Shown here piece after piece: positions 1 to 12,687 of a stretch of 64,000 nucleotides of DNA. Origin of the DNA: Camillea tinctor. Its lineage: Eukaryota > Ascomycota > Sordariomycetes > Xylariales > Xylariaceae. The notes under the pieces were generated by a model, which saw only the letters and a program-made list of their open reading frames with translations, ran no database searches and was not told the origin of the DNA. The translations under genes and the position numbers were made by a program. The stretch covers positions 248,001 through 312,000 of the forward strand of contig MU394095.1 in NCBI GenBank assembly GCA_022578605.1, written 5' to 3'. The first letter of the stretch is position 1. Every line of letters starts with the position of its first letter.

Positions 1-2230
1 TGCTCGATCGCTTTGATCTAATTCTGTACCGGGGTTATCAAGAAGCATAGGTGTAGACCAAGCAAATATATTGACCAACACTTTATAGACACTATGCATG
101 GCTGTTGCCCCCCCGCACATAGGTAAAGAATTTGGCGCCTGAGCAGGAATGGTTCGAGAAGGAGTAGAGATCAAGTCTGCCAATATGGTCCTGACAATGC
201 TGAAGATACAGAGTGAGAAGAACACAGCTAGCCAGCTCTTCGGTTCTGATATAACTCTCCGCATAGTTATGCTTTCAAAAGACTGCAGGAACTGGGCCAT
301 GCAGTTATAGATCAACCGATTCCGGCCGTCGTAATCTATATCATCAGGGAGGAGCTGGGCATTAGATACATTGACCTCGGTTCGTATCGATGGTTCAGGC
401 TGCTGTAGGTCGTAAAAGAGAATCTCCCTCAGGAGCAGTTTAGCGCGGTAGAGGATTGGATATGTCACTGCCTCGGATTCACGGTTCTCTGACATAAAGC
501 CGGTCAGTCTAAACAGCTCCCAAAAGTTGAAGGGTATGCCTTCGGCATTCCAACTCGCAGCAAGCACTTTTAAGACCGGCGGGGGCTTCTCCTTTGGCTC
601 TTTCGAATAGTTTGCTAGGGTTGGATTGGGCATTGGTAGTGTTGCCAGATCTTCAGTCCACCAAAATCCATCATCAAAATCGAGATGGGCCTTCACCATA
701 TCGGACATGCCCTGATTAACGAGATAGGTTCGTTCGAGGTATTCATTCATATTGCGCCGTCTCGCCATGGGGGAAGTAACAGGCGTGTGTACCTGTCTTG
801 GAGACAGAACTTCTATTGAAGGATGAGAAAGCGTATCTTAACGATCACGGACGTGCGTGTACCTACCTGGTAACATGTAATCAGCTAGAGAAGTCAGCGA
901 GCCGCGGTGACAGCCAAGGACGCTCCAAAATTCATCGTGGGTAGAGGCAGGCGGCTCAGAACAGAATGCGCATTCATCCTTGGAATCACACTATCAAACG
1001 TCAGTGAGCGCCACCAGGAGGTGACATAGGATGCATTCATACCGGCTTTGCTTGGACCTTACAGCGAAGGCAAGGCCCTGTGTCGCGGGGTAGCCTCAGT
1101 TCACCAATGGATTCTAGCTTAGGATGGCCAGCCCTGCTGCGTTTCAAAGGGGGGAGAAGAGGGTCTGCATCAGATTCCAAAGATGCCCTAGGTTGGGTTG
1201 GGAACTCGTTTGGATAAGAATAGCCTACTAACGACCCACGGCGATCTATCGGACTCACAGTAGCTAGCGGTGGCAGTGATGATGGAACGGAGAGGCGTGG
1301 TAAAGGAGCAGGCGAATTCTGTCTTATGTGATCTGCGTTAAATAGTCGAGATGTTGGCTGCTCTGGGAAGACGATAGGCGGTATGCTGCCGACTGAAAGG
1401 CCAGAATCCCTCTTGGGAGGAATGGCATGTTGTTTTAAATGTTCGTCTCGATCTTCGGAGTTGGGAAATCCATATATATAATATACACATCGATCGTCCC
1501 AACACTTGAACGAAACTTGACGCCTTGAGATTAGGGGAACCGACTCCCGCATCCTCCATCCTCGAAATATCGGATCATAAAAGGAAATATTTTTATCCAG
1601 CCAGACGCCATAGCCAGATGGTGCCTCGTCCCGAGCAGAAAGCTTCAAGGCATCCAAGAATTTGGTATCATGAAGGTCCAAGCCTAGTAAGGAGGGGTAA
1701 ATATCTTAGACTCGGTGTGATAGAAGATGCAGCGATAAGGGATATAAATACCTTCATCTATTAAACAACTCTCGATGCATTCGCACTTATACTGTAATGA
1801 CCGAGCCTCCTCGACATCAGATAATATGGGGATATTTCCAGTGAAGTCTTGACGGCGAGGTTCTGATCAGCCTTGGGCGGAGAAGAAGACGGGGGGGTAA
1901 AAACACACACGGCGGTGAAGTGGTGAGAGGGGGCGACGACTTACTTTGACTTTGTACATACGTCTCAAGGGCTTTGAGCTTATGGCGCAGCATTTCCAAT
2001 TCCAATTTGCTATTAGGAACATACTTGGCTGGAAGCAAGGCGGCTAGCTTCGCCTGGATTTCAGCTTGTTGCTCGAAAAGTTGTCTGATCGTGGGGTCCA
2101 AAGACGGATCAAAACTGGATGCGGATGCAGGCGTGGGTGCGACTGGTGGCTCCCGACTTTCTAATAGGGAGCCACGACGATCATGTCGAAGGTCAAAAGC
2201 GTCGGTAGCCATTGTATAAATCTTTGTCAT
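1..2230 (-). CDS. Zinc-finger regulator-like protein (C2H2-like plus Zn2Cys6-like), C-terminus beyond window
   Basis: Probable nuclear DNA-binding protein of a fungal family; function unknown. My model has exons 2230-1945, 1862-1752, 1683-1043, 990-867 and 812-1, all frame-continuous, giving 658 codons before the window edge. An N-terminal helical stretch (about residues 35-90) precedes a conserved-looking block reading PRRQDFTGNIP. Residues 193-218 form a C2H2-like finger, C-x4-C-x15-H-x3-H. Residues 337-356 give C-x2-C-x6-C-x5-C-x2-C, like a Zn2Cys6 cluster, but the next Cys (373) is 16 residues on, further than usual, and an intron falls exactly before Cys347. The C-terminal part includes a hydrophobic stretch (SWLAVFFSLCIFSIV). 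The start could also be the ATG at 2212, which has better context (ACAATGG). The gene structure is well supported; the regulatory role is inferred. Confidence 0.8.
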
Positions 2231-5200
2231 CCTCCCTTCTCCCTTATTTTTTTTGTTCCCGCTATGTGTTGGACTGCTCTACGCTTCTTACGGGGAAGTT
2301 TTACTCAACCTCGGAGAGTATATCGAAGCCGGAGCTCTCAAGCCGGGTGCCACAATGGGCGGGCTGGCTGGGAGATAGCTCGCTTTCTCTCCACCTCGCC
2401 TCACTCTCTCGCACTCACGTCTCAAAGGAGCTCTATTGGTATACATCAACTGCAGATGGCAAGTAAAGATAAGCTAGCCAGAGAATAGATGTTCATGTCG
2501 GGAACACCGGCCGAATAGAGAGTAAGATCAGATGTAAATCATTAAGAGTAAAGTGAGAAGAGGAAAGAATAGAATAAAAAAAAATAAAGAAGAGAATCAA
2601 TCAATTGAATGCGCCTCGTGATAAAACGAACCAATGAAAAGTCACGGATCGGCGATGGCGGTAGCAACAGTAGGGTGCTCTCAAGAGATTAGCCTTCTCT
2701 ATGTTAAGTAGGGGTATTTTTTTAAGGGTTAGGGTGCGTATGGTGTGTGTTGTTGAGTGAGAAGGCGGAAAGACGAGGGTAAGTAAGTAACTAACTAGAA
2801 GAAATGGCGTGATGTAAGTTGAGTAATGCAACGTATAGGTGGATTAGATAGCAAAAGAGCTAGAATGAAAAGGGATAATATAAGAGGAGAGGGAGGGAGT
2901 GAGAGAGAAACTAGAAAAAAAGAAAAGAAAAAGACAAACAGAATAAAAATTCAAGAAGACATATGCAGCAAAAGAAAAAAGAAAGAGAGAAGGAAAAAAA
3001 GAAGAATGTTTCGTTAAGTGCAGCAAAATTTGGCTAATAAGTTCGAACATCACGATTGATGAGGGACATCGAGAAGGCAAAGAGAGAAACAGAGGCAGAC
3101 CTTGTAAGAAGTGGCCAGAAGGTGGGGCATCCACAACGCGGCAGATTAGATTGCACTGCTTGTGGTAAGCTCAGGTGCCAGGGCAGCTCCTGCACGAATG
3201 GCCAGAGTGGGCCAATGCTTATGGAGGTCAAAGGAACTTGGCCAGGATGACGAGCCAGGGTCTAGCTCCAGGGTGGTCGGGAGGTCGGTGCGAATCCTCG
3301 TCGAGTATCATCGTCCATCCCATGGGCCTACGGGCACCTCGATGCGGAATGACAACCGGGGTGTGTGTAAGTAAACTAAGTACCTTTGCGCTTGTGTGTG
3401 AGAGTGTGTGCGTGTGCGCTTGTGTGTAAGTGAGTTGGAGTGTATAGCTAAATAAGTAAGTAAATAATAGTGTTGTGTTCACTAAAAGAAAAAAAGAAAG
3501 AAAAAAACAGAGAAGAGTCGTAAAACGAAGAAGGAAAAAAAAATAAAAATAAAAATAAAAGAAGAATTATAGGTACATAACGGTCTAGCCTAGCCTAGTT
3601 TAAGGGACGTTACCTGGCTTAGCTGACAAGAAAGAAGGCACTAATAACTAACACTAAAATAAGTCACTAGCAAGTATATACCTATTGACCTACCTGTCTA
3701 TGTAATTAGTAAGAAGGGAAAGGACAGATGATACTACCCAGAAGAAGGAATAAAGTAAAAGAAAAAAGAAAAGAAAAGAAAAGTAAGTAGGGAGAAATCA
3801 AGGTAGTAGATGGTATGAGATAAGCATACATAGAAAAAAAGGTAATTAAATTTAACATTCAAAAATAGCTATTAAACCAGACATAACAAACATGTCAACA
3901 AGAGAGAAAGAGAGGGAAAATAAGAAGAGTGACAGAGACCTCGGGATAGAGACGAAGATGGAGATGGAGATGGAGATGCAGATGGAGATAGAAACTGGGG
4001 ATCAAATCGGAAGGGTCTTATCTATCCATGTACTACTATTAGGTAACCAACCTTGAAGGTACTATTGACCTACCTTCCTTCTTTCTTACTTTTTTATTTC
4101 TCTTTCCCTTTTACATAGGTGCTTTCCTATTATTCAGCGTATAGGAGCAGCCGGTATAGGAAGAGCGAGAGAGAAGAGGGGAGGAAGACGAGAGGGAAGG
4201 AAGTAATATATACATATATACCTGTATATACCTTGTATAGGAGACCTACATACCAGCTAACCTAGCCCACTTATAGAAGTGTTAAAGAGGTTACCAAAGA
4301 ACTTTAATGGCTACTTACTTAACCTACTTGCCTATTTAAGGACTTACCTCTTACGGCATCGAATTGACGTACAGTATCGGATCAATTGATTAATTTAACC
4401 TACTTCTTGATTATTACCGTTATCATTATAATCATTATCCTCTCCTTGTTCGCGTAGAGGTGATGTATGTGTAAGTGCGTGTAAGTGTGTGTGTAGTATA
4501 TGTGTAGCATAGCCGAGGACAGCAGCGACAGCGGCTATAGCAACAAAAGAAAAGTCTTCGAGACGGAACCTAGGTATGTCGGCTGCATGGGTTGATCAAG
4601 TACTATACAGCTTACCCAGTAGAACAACAGACCCTGTATATATTCCTCATGCCTTGCAGGCGTTCAGCTGACGGGCCATGGCTCGACATGTCCGGCAACG
4701 GTATGGATCTCCACGGATAGGCTCCGAACTACCTAACCTAGGTATGCAACTATCGACCCATTTGCTACCACTGATAAGAGAGAAATGGGGACCAAGAGAG
4801 GAATTTGTAGACACATGTATACCATGTAGACAGGATAATGTGTGTGCTAGTACTAAGATAGTGTCTAGACCGGATAGGCTTCAAGGTGGTAGAGGGTGTG
4901 CATTGCATATATCGGTGCTGTACGCTACCATATTGGGCGGAAAGCTACCATTATCCAGCTATGGCTGTTAGGGCCATCGTCTGGTTCCCCAAACGTGATG
5001 TGATCAGCAGAGAGCTGTGCGAGCCCGGGCGGCAGTGGAGCAAAAGTAAGTAGCAGCAGTAGTAGCGTTGGATGCTTGCTTGATTGATTGACGGAGATAG
5101 ATGGGATGGGAGAGGGGGGGAGAGAAGGGGACCCCGATGGGGATGGAAAGGAGGGAAAGGGGGGGGTAAAGGGAACAAAGAGAAACAGAAGGGAAGGGGT

Positions 5201-8200
5201 TGTTGATAATCACGTTATTGGCACCATGCCATACCCTCATTTGCTAGCTTCTGGACAGGTTGTATTCTTGTGCACGACAAGCTGCAAGTCGCACGCAGCA
5301 TGAGGTTAACTATCGGTATTATACCTGACGATGAGCTGAGCTATCGCTACGAGCAAGTTACCGCCTCTCCTCTTTCTCCCTCCACTTCCTTGTCTGTCTC
5401 TCTCTCTCTCTGTCCCTTTTCTTCTTCTTCTTTTTTATTATCCTGTTTCTGTTTCTCTTTCTGTTTTTGTCTCTGTCTAGGTCTAGCTCTTCGGAGGTCC
5501 CTCCACATAGGTAGTCACCAATGCCCTCTTCCTTATTCTCCCTGCCTATCTTCGTAGGCTATAAGAGTTGTAGTGATATATCTCAGGTCGTAGATACATT
5601 CGCACTATACATATTATTGTACTACCCAAAGAAGAAAAAGAAGAGGGAAAGGTGCAAAGAGAATGGAGGGTGTGAAATCTAATTCATCGCTTGTATTTTC
5701 TTTTTTCTTTTTTTTTCAGCCGGCCGGTAAAGGAATGACATACAGAAAATACCCATAAATCCAGCAGGTACTCTAGTACATGTCTATTTAATAGATTTAC
5801 ATATATGTAAAATGTAAAGTATGCATGTAAGTATGGAGGTATGTAGGTATGGATGTAGGTAGGTAACACGAATTTGTTATCACTATAATAGTAGGAAGTT
5901 ATGTAGTAGCCGCTTTCCTTTTTAAACAGGCCCCCCCCCTCATCTGATGCGATGACAAGAAGATGCAGGTGGACAGCACAGAGAACTTTAAACTGCTTTA
6001 ACGTTCAATCACAGTCAGTAGATTACCTAGGTACACTACCTACCTAGCAGCCTCAGATCGGTCAGGTCAAGTCGGGCCTAATAATTTAAAAAAGACCTGA
6101 AAAAAAAAAGGTGTATCAGCAGTCACCAGCCGCTCTCAGCCCGGAGCGGGAACATAGTTCCGCTAAATCGCCTAGCATCAGCTTGGAGGGGGGATTACAC
6201 CATTTTTACTATCATTCGTTTCGGCTGACTTCTTCGGGCGCTCTAGACCCTTTTTTTTTTTCTTGAGGTGTCCTCCCTAGCTTAGCCTAGCCTAGCCTTT
6301 CTTTTCACCCCCTCCCCCCTTCGTCCCTTGTTTTCCCTCCTCACTTCTCCCTAGCGCCTTTTTTTTTTTTTTTTTTTTTGGTTTAAACTACCTAATCCTT
6401 TCTCTTTTCTAATCTCCACTAACACTAACAACTCGCGCACTTACATCCGCACGCTTGATACATCAAGTGACTCAAGTCTCATTTATTTACTTCTTTTTTT
6501 TATTCCTTCCTCTCTTTTTTTTTTCATGTAAAAAAGTCTCAATATAGCATCTTACTTGTCTGATATTGTTTACCTAACTTATTCTAACCTAGAACTCTAT
6601 AAACATAAGCATAAGCACTCTATGTAGGTATGTACAACCTCTATAGAAAGAAATCCTCCGGTAGCCGAAAAGAAAAAAAAAAAGAAGGCATATCTTGTAC
6701 GATAGATGCTACTCTAGTTACTACTACTCTTCCAAGTCTTGTTCTTTCTCTTCCCGGCCATGCCGCCCTACAGAGCACGACAGCGCGGCACGTATCAGAT
6801 TTCATCGGAAATCTAGACAGCACCCAGGATAGCCAGCCAATGCGGCCGTTAGCCCAATGTGTCATGCGGAAAAGCCTAGCGTCGTGCGTTATATTCCGGC
6901 AAATTCAACGACTTGCTGGTGTCGATCCCTTCCTATCAGAGGAGCATTGTGTTTCTTAACTTGCATTGATAAGTGCCGAAGAGCCCACCCGTCTCCCAGG
7001 CGAGATGAGTCGATTGTGTCTCTCTCTTCGTGGGGTGCATTCTAGTCTAGGTAATCGTCGTCGTAGTAGCAGGCTGTGCAAAAGATGGGTCTGACTTGAT
7101 TTTGACTACTTTTTGACACCACTAACACACTACCTAGGTTATGAAAGGGATGAACCCATTACTACTGTGTATAACTAAACCACCTAGGTTACCTTGTACA
7201 GTACCACGGGGACACTTGACTACATGACATATCCATCATCATCGTCATGGGTATCTTTTTTCAAAGTCAAAAACAATATCAGCAATATCAACAACAACAT
7301 CATGAACAGCAGCAGTAACAGCAATGATAACCATAACAATATGCTGTCATGATCGATCCCCCCCCTTTTTTTCACGAAATATACATAACAACTTAAAGCA
7401 AGACGACGGCACATTCAGTCAGAGTGACAATCCGGACATGATGACCCTACTATACGTAGACAGGCAGGCAGACCGACATACAGACACACACGCACATAAG
7501 AGACACACTCGAGCGTAACCTGCAATAAATTTGGTAGCTAACACTACATCACGAAACTCGCGCAGACGTAAAGAGGGAGAGAGAAACGCCGAAGCGCACG
7601 GTCAAAGCGGTCTACTCGGGCAGCAAGGCAAAGTTACTCACTCCTCCTGCAGGCCCATTAGAAATATGTATGTGCTGCTCTCTGCTGATGATGCTTCTTT
7701 TTTTTTCCTCTGTTCGAATCATCGTTTGAGAATCGAGTCTGTCACGCCTAGGATTGCGCGTCGCCAAGAAAGCTTTGCAGATATGTACAAGATGGGCAGA
7801 CCGACTGATTCTGATCAAAGATCTTTAGTTTCCCCCCAACCCCCTTTGTGCCCCCTCACCTGCATCTATTTCTACTCCTTCGCGAGCCGAGCTGACTACT
7901 ATTCACGCTATTGGCTGCGGTTGAGTAAGCCTGCCCATTGCCCTACCTTTTTCTTATCTAATAATTGCTTGCTGCGCTGCTGCTGCGCTGCTGCTGCGTT
8001 GATGCGTTACTGCAACCGCAAGTCGGAGTAGCCCGGCGAAGACCACTATGTCCGCCTATCGATCGCCTCAGCCTGGTTTTGTTTAGCTTGCGACTACACT
8101 GAGACCACTATCTCGGCAATTTCTCTTCTCGGTTTAGTGTCTGCTTGCCTTGTCTTCAGCTAGCCCCCAACCCACCTGGCTACATCGTGTTTCTCGTGTG

Positions 8201-11200
8201 ACAAACACCTATGTCTCTAATGGCTCTGGGGTCATTGATATATATATAAAGACGCTCACAGCGAAGGGCGATGCTAATGACGATTCACTTTTCTTTAGAG
8301 AGGTTTGTAACATGTCTTCTCTCCGAGTAGCGAAGATTTCGATCTATCTACTCCCTTGCTACTAGTCGCTGTGGTTTGATATATCATCACAATAATCTGT
8401 AGCTTCAGTACTGTGCCTCTCGGAAAATCAATATCGGATTTCATGCCATCTCATTCCTCCTCCTCCGCGCACAGTGACTTTCAAAGGCACAGTGACTTTT
8501 GGAGTACCTCCGTCCATTAAAATAAGATGGTAACATGTTTGTAGCGCAGTAATTCATGTAATTGTCCTTCCCAAGTTAGCTAAGCAAAGTTGTTTAATTT
8601 ATCGAAATAGCCTAGCATATTCTTTCGACCAGGAGGAACCCTGAAATAAGATGAACCCAGAAGAAGAAAAAATAATTCTCCTTAGTAGTAATCCATAATG
8701 CTCCCAATTTTGGTTTCCCCCGACCCTAGCCAAAGAGACAGCTTGCGGCGACGATAAAGCCACAAAGAAAAAAAAAAGGCTTTGAAACACAGCTCAAACG
8801 TCCAATGAAGGAAACGCGACGACAGTGTTACCATAGTTTATACATAGCCTTCTCAAAGACAGGTCTATGCAGAGCGCACATACCTATCTAGCTCATATAC
8901 TACATATGTATATGTATAGTGATTCTTTTTTTATCCCTTACCTCCAGCGATCTACCCCCCAGATCGCTCTAGACCCTTCGTAATAGAAGTAGACTGTCTG
9001 GGTCCGGGTCTTGCTCAGAGAAAGAAAAACGGGAAAAGAAAAGAAAAACGCGTTGCTTGCTTGCCAGCGCAGAGCACGGATTAACGGAGAAAGTAACTCA
9101 TCGATGCTGCTGCATAGCAATAAAAGACTAGGTTAGTATTTTCTTTGTATAATTTTTTTCTTCTAACTGATCTAGTTAGTCGGCGGAAATGATATATAGA
9201 AAGGGAGGAAGGGAGGAAGGGGGGAGGAAAACGAGCATAATAATCCGAGGATGGAGAAACAAACCTACTCTCTCGCATTACATGAGAGTGAGACATGGTA
9301 TAATACACACATAAACGCTCACATACACATATATCTATGTGTAGAGGTGTTTTAAATATTTTGTTGAGTAAAAGAAATACAGCTCCCCCTCCCCTTCCCT
9401 TCCACATCCCCCTTTTTTCAAGACTACCTTTTTTTTTCTGTAACCACGTTACGACTTACCACGTCAACATCCCGCCCAGACTTCTTCAGATTCGCCTCCC
9501 TTCCCTTCCCTTTGCCTCCCTCCCTGCATAACATAAGCATGTTATATGTAGATCTAGGATGGTTTACTAATCCGGGGAGGGGGGAGGACTGGGCGGTAAG
9601 ATATCGATCGGGGAAAGGAGGGAGGGAGGGAGGGAGGTTCTAGCTTGAGCTCGGATACAAAGGGCTCATCATAGATCGGTTTCGTTGCAAGGGAGAAGGG
9701 AGGGGAGGGAAGAGTTCTGGTACTTGGAAAGAAGTGCGCACGGGTAGGTAGCTGTATATATATTTGTATATACTAGGATTTACATAGTCTTTCGCTGCGT
9801 GTATCAACCTAGACGTCAGACTTATGGGGTCATATATGAGGAGTGGTTGTTAGATTAGCCTCACGTGCATATACTAGTTACATGTATTAAGAATTGTAGG
9901 AGTGAGCATGATAGTTATGCTTTTCTCCTTTCCCCCCCTTCCTTTTAGGAATATGGATAGAAATATTTGCCCTATAGCTAATTTTGTCTGATAGTCGATT
10001 CTGTCTCTTCCTTGGTTTATTCAATATCCCATGTATACATCGATTTAAATATGTCTTTGGCAGCAACAAAAAGACTATTATAGAAGCAACAACGGCAGCA
10101 CCTATCTTGTGGCTTTCGTCTTCGGGACGCCTCTCTCTTCCCCCTAACGCTTCACCGGAAATAGCGTGGATTCATGACAACGCATTATCTTTCTTTTTCT
10201 CTTGGAACCTAGATCTAATAGTATATAACACTAGCATATCGTGGTGAGTGACTCAGTGGCTTTATGCGAAACAGTGGTAAGCGTGCGTCGTCATCACATA
10301 TAGAGGGGTTAACCTGAAGATGAAAAGAAGGAAGAAAAAGGAAAAAGGGGTTGGGACTTATATGATTTTTTAACTTCTTTTTTTTCTCGTGGATATTTCT
10401 GGTTAATCGATATATCGTGTCTCCTTTTAGTATTAACTTACTATATACTCACCTATATATACACATGTGCGTGTGTGTAGTTGCTCTTCTATATATACCT
10501 CTTAGATATTATATGCTATGCCTATGGCATTCATGTACCTAACTTCGTCAATGAGCATGTCATCACCTTGGCGTTCTTCATATTTCCTTTTCTAAGAGAA
10601 AACTCATATTCAAGACCTATGCGTAACCTCTGTCACAACCCCTTCTTTCAAGGAGTGTATCGTAAAAGGGGGGGACGGGCAATATATTGTTTTCGAGTGG
10701 AGAAGTAACTGGTGAATGCCGGTAGTTAATAGGGGTAATAGGGGATGTGCTGAGATATGAGTCCGCTTTAACTGTAAAATAATCTGTATATTTCAAAGAT
10801 CACTCTCATTCTAAACGTCAAACTTTAGATATTCCGTAATGGCCTCTCATGCTAACAGTATACACGACATATGCATATGCACCTGTGTATAGATACCTTC
10901 CATGAAGAAGCCAGAAATTATGGCCGAGCCTCATTCGCCTCCCCTTCCTCTATATGATGGGACATGGTTTCATAGCACGTGCTAAGGTTTATGGCGATGA
11001 AGAAAGTAAAAGAGGCTCGATTAGGTGACAAAACCCACTCGGTATTGTTATTATATGATAAGTGTGAGACCCACAAAGGGGGTCAGTGTGTGGGTAGATG
11101 AGTATACGATAGGAGAAAGGAAGGGAGATTAAGAAGGAAATACCCTTATATAAGACATTTCTATTTTCCGAAAACCCTTCTCTTGCTGATACACACCAGA

Positions 11201-12687
11201 TCTTACTTCCTCCTGTTCAACGAACAAGTTCACATGGATAGTAATGTTTATAAGGTAGCAAACACTCTTCCGGACACTGCTCTCCTATGGAATAGGGTCA
11301 CTACAGAACCTTGTGATGTTGACGTTCTTTAAGAGGCCTTATTATATTAGAATATAAGCAATAAGACATGATAAACTCACAAGTATATATACGTGCTTAA
11401 TAAAATGACAGGCCATGATAGAGGGGGAAGAAATTTGATAGGACGAGCAGTAGAAAGGACCCAACTACCTACTTTTAGTTTCCCACTCCATCCTTTCATG
11501 CAGCCGGGGCCAGAAAGCCTGTGAGTAAAATTGAAAGAGAATTGATACGAGTTGCACCGTCAGCCTCCTCCCCTCCTCTCCTTCCTCCTTCCTATATTCT
11601 CACTAATGCAAGATATAGGAGCTAGAGCGTTGTGGAGGAGGCGAATGGACCATATATATTCCCGCCTAACCTATACATCTTCGACGAGAAGTAGGAGTAC
11701 TCACCCATTCGCTCATGCTCTCTCAACACGCGGTTGCATAATTTCAGACATATCCTAGCTCGTACTACCTGCCTTTCTACCTACCTACTTAATGTAAGGA
11801 CATCTACCTCGTACCAAACTACTAGATATTAAGTGTATAGAGATTTCATGTACGTAGGCAGGTCGATACCGCTGAGGATGACACAAACAGCTCATCTTGT
11901 AGAGCCATCCCCTTCCCTCTTTCTCCTTTCTACCCCCCTAATCATTTCCCCCCTTTATTTTCAATATCATGTTCATAGAGTCACTCTCTCTCTCTCTCTT
12001 TCATGTATAGGTTACCTATATACCTATATAACATGACATATATCACTAAACTACCTACATTCATCTATCCCTCCATGTATACCTAATCACTTTCATCATC
12101 CTCATATGCAAATCAAAGACGGCAACATAGGATAGCGAGCACAGGGGGTATACTAAACCGACCAGCAAGTTAGCTAGATATCTAGATGCCATACACAAGC
12201 CGTGAAATATCGAGTACTTTATTGAGGGAACCTTTTGTACAGCATATATGTCAGGTAACATATTTACACGCACTTATACATATATCTTGCTGTCCTGCCC
12301 TGTTCTATCCTAACTACCTAGGTAATGATATTAAAAATACCAAATAGACATATACTTAGGTAAGTAAGCGAATAATTAAAAAATGCGGTGGTATCTTTTT
12401 AATTATATGTATACTTGCTTTCGAGCAATAATGCCAAGCGTGGTTTTAGGGAGATGGTTGACCATGACCCCTAATTTCTATGTCTACACTTTTCTTTCAG
12501 CTTCTGTTTTCCTCTTTTCTCCTGATTCCTCCCGTCTCAACCAATCATCACCAACCAACGCACTCCCCTCCCCTGCTCCTACTCCTGCACTCCCACCTCA
12601 CTAGGAGTGAAGGACAAGGGGGGAGGGGTATCTGAAAAGGGTTTCAACCCTGCTCTTAGATATTCGCCTGCTTTACTTCCCTTTATC
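2231..12687. other. 10.5 kb intergenic interval without a recognisable gene
   Basis: This interval lies upstream of the zinc-finger gene and downstream of the ethanolamine kinase gene. Open frames here are short (longest 166 codons at 7531-8031) and none resembles a known protein or joins neighbours through convincing splice sites. The DNA is dominated by purine- or pyrimidine-rich tracts, runs of T or A, TATA-rich microsatellites, a GATGGA hexamer tract near 3957-3990 and six copies of ACCTAGGT (4568, 4736, 6025, 7132, 7182, 12316). A few islands of ordinary complexity stand out: about 3030-3370, 6700-7050 and 7540-8400. No tRNA or rRNA seen. Confidence 0.6.
3957..3990. repeat. GATGGA hexanucleotide microsatellite
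   Basis: About five imperfect copies of the hexamer GATGGA in tandem, with one G-to-C change (GATGCA). Intergenic simple repeat. Confidence 0.85.

Noticed and set aside
7531..8031. 166-codon plus-strand ORF in the large gap
   Set aside because: Biased, low-complexity ends (Leu/Cys/Ala repeats), no recognisable domain, no splice partners.
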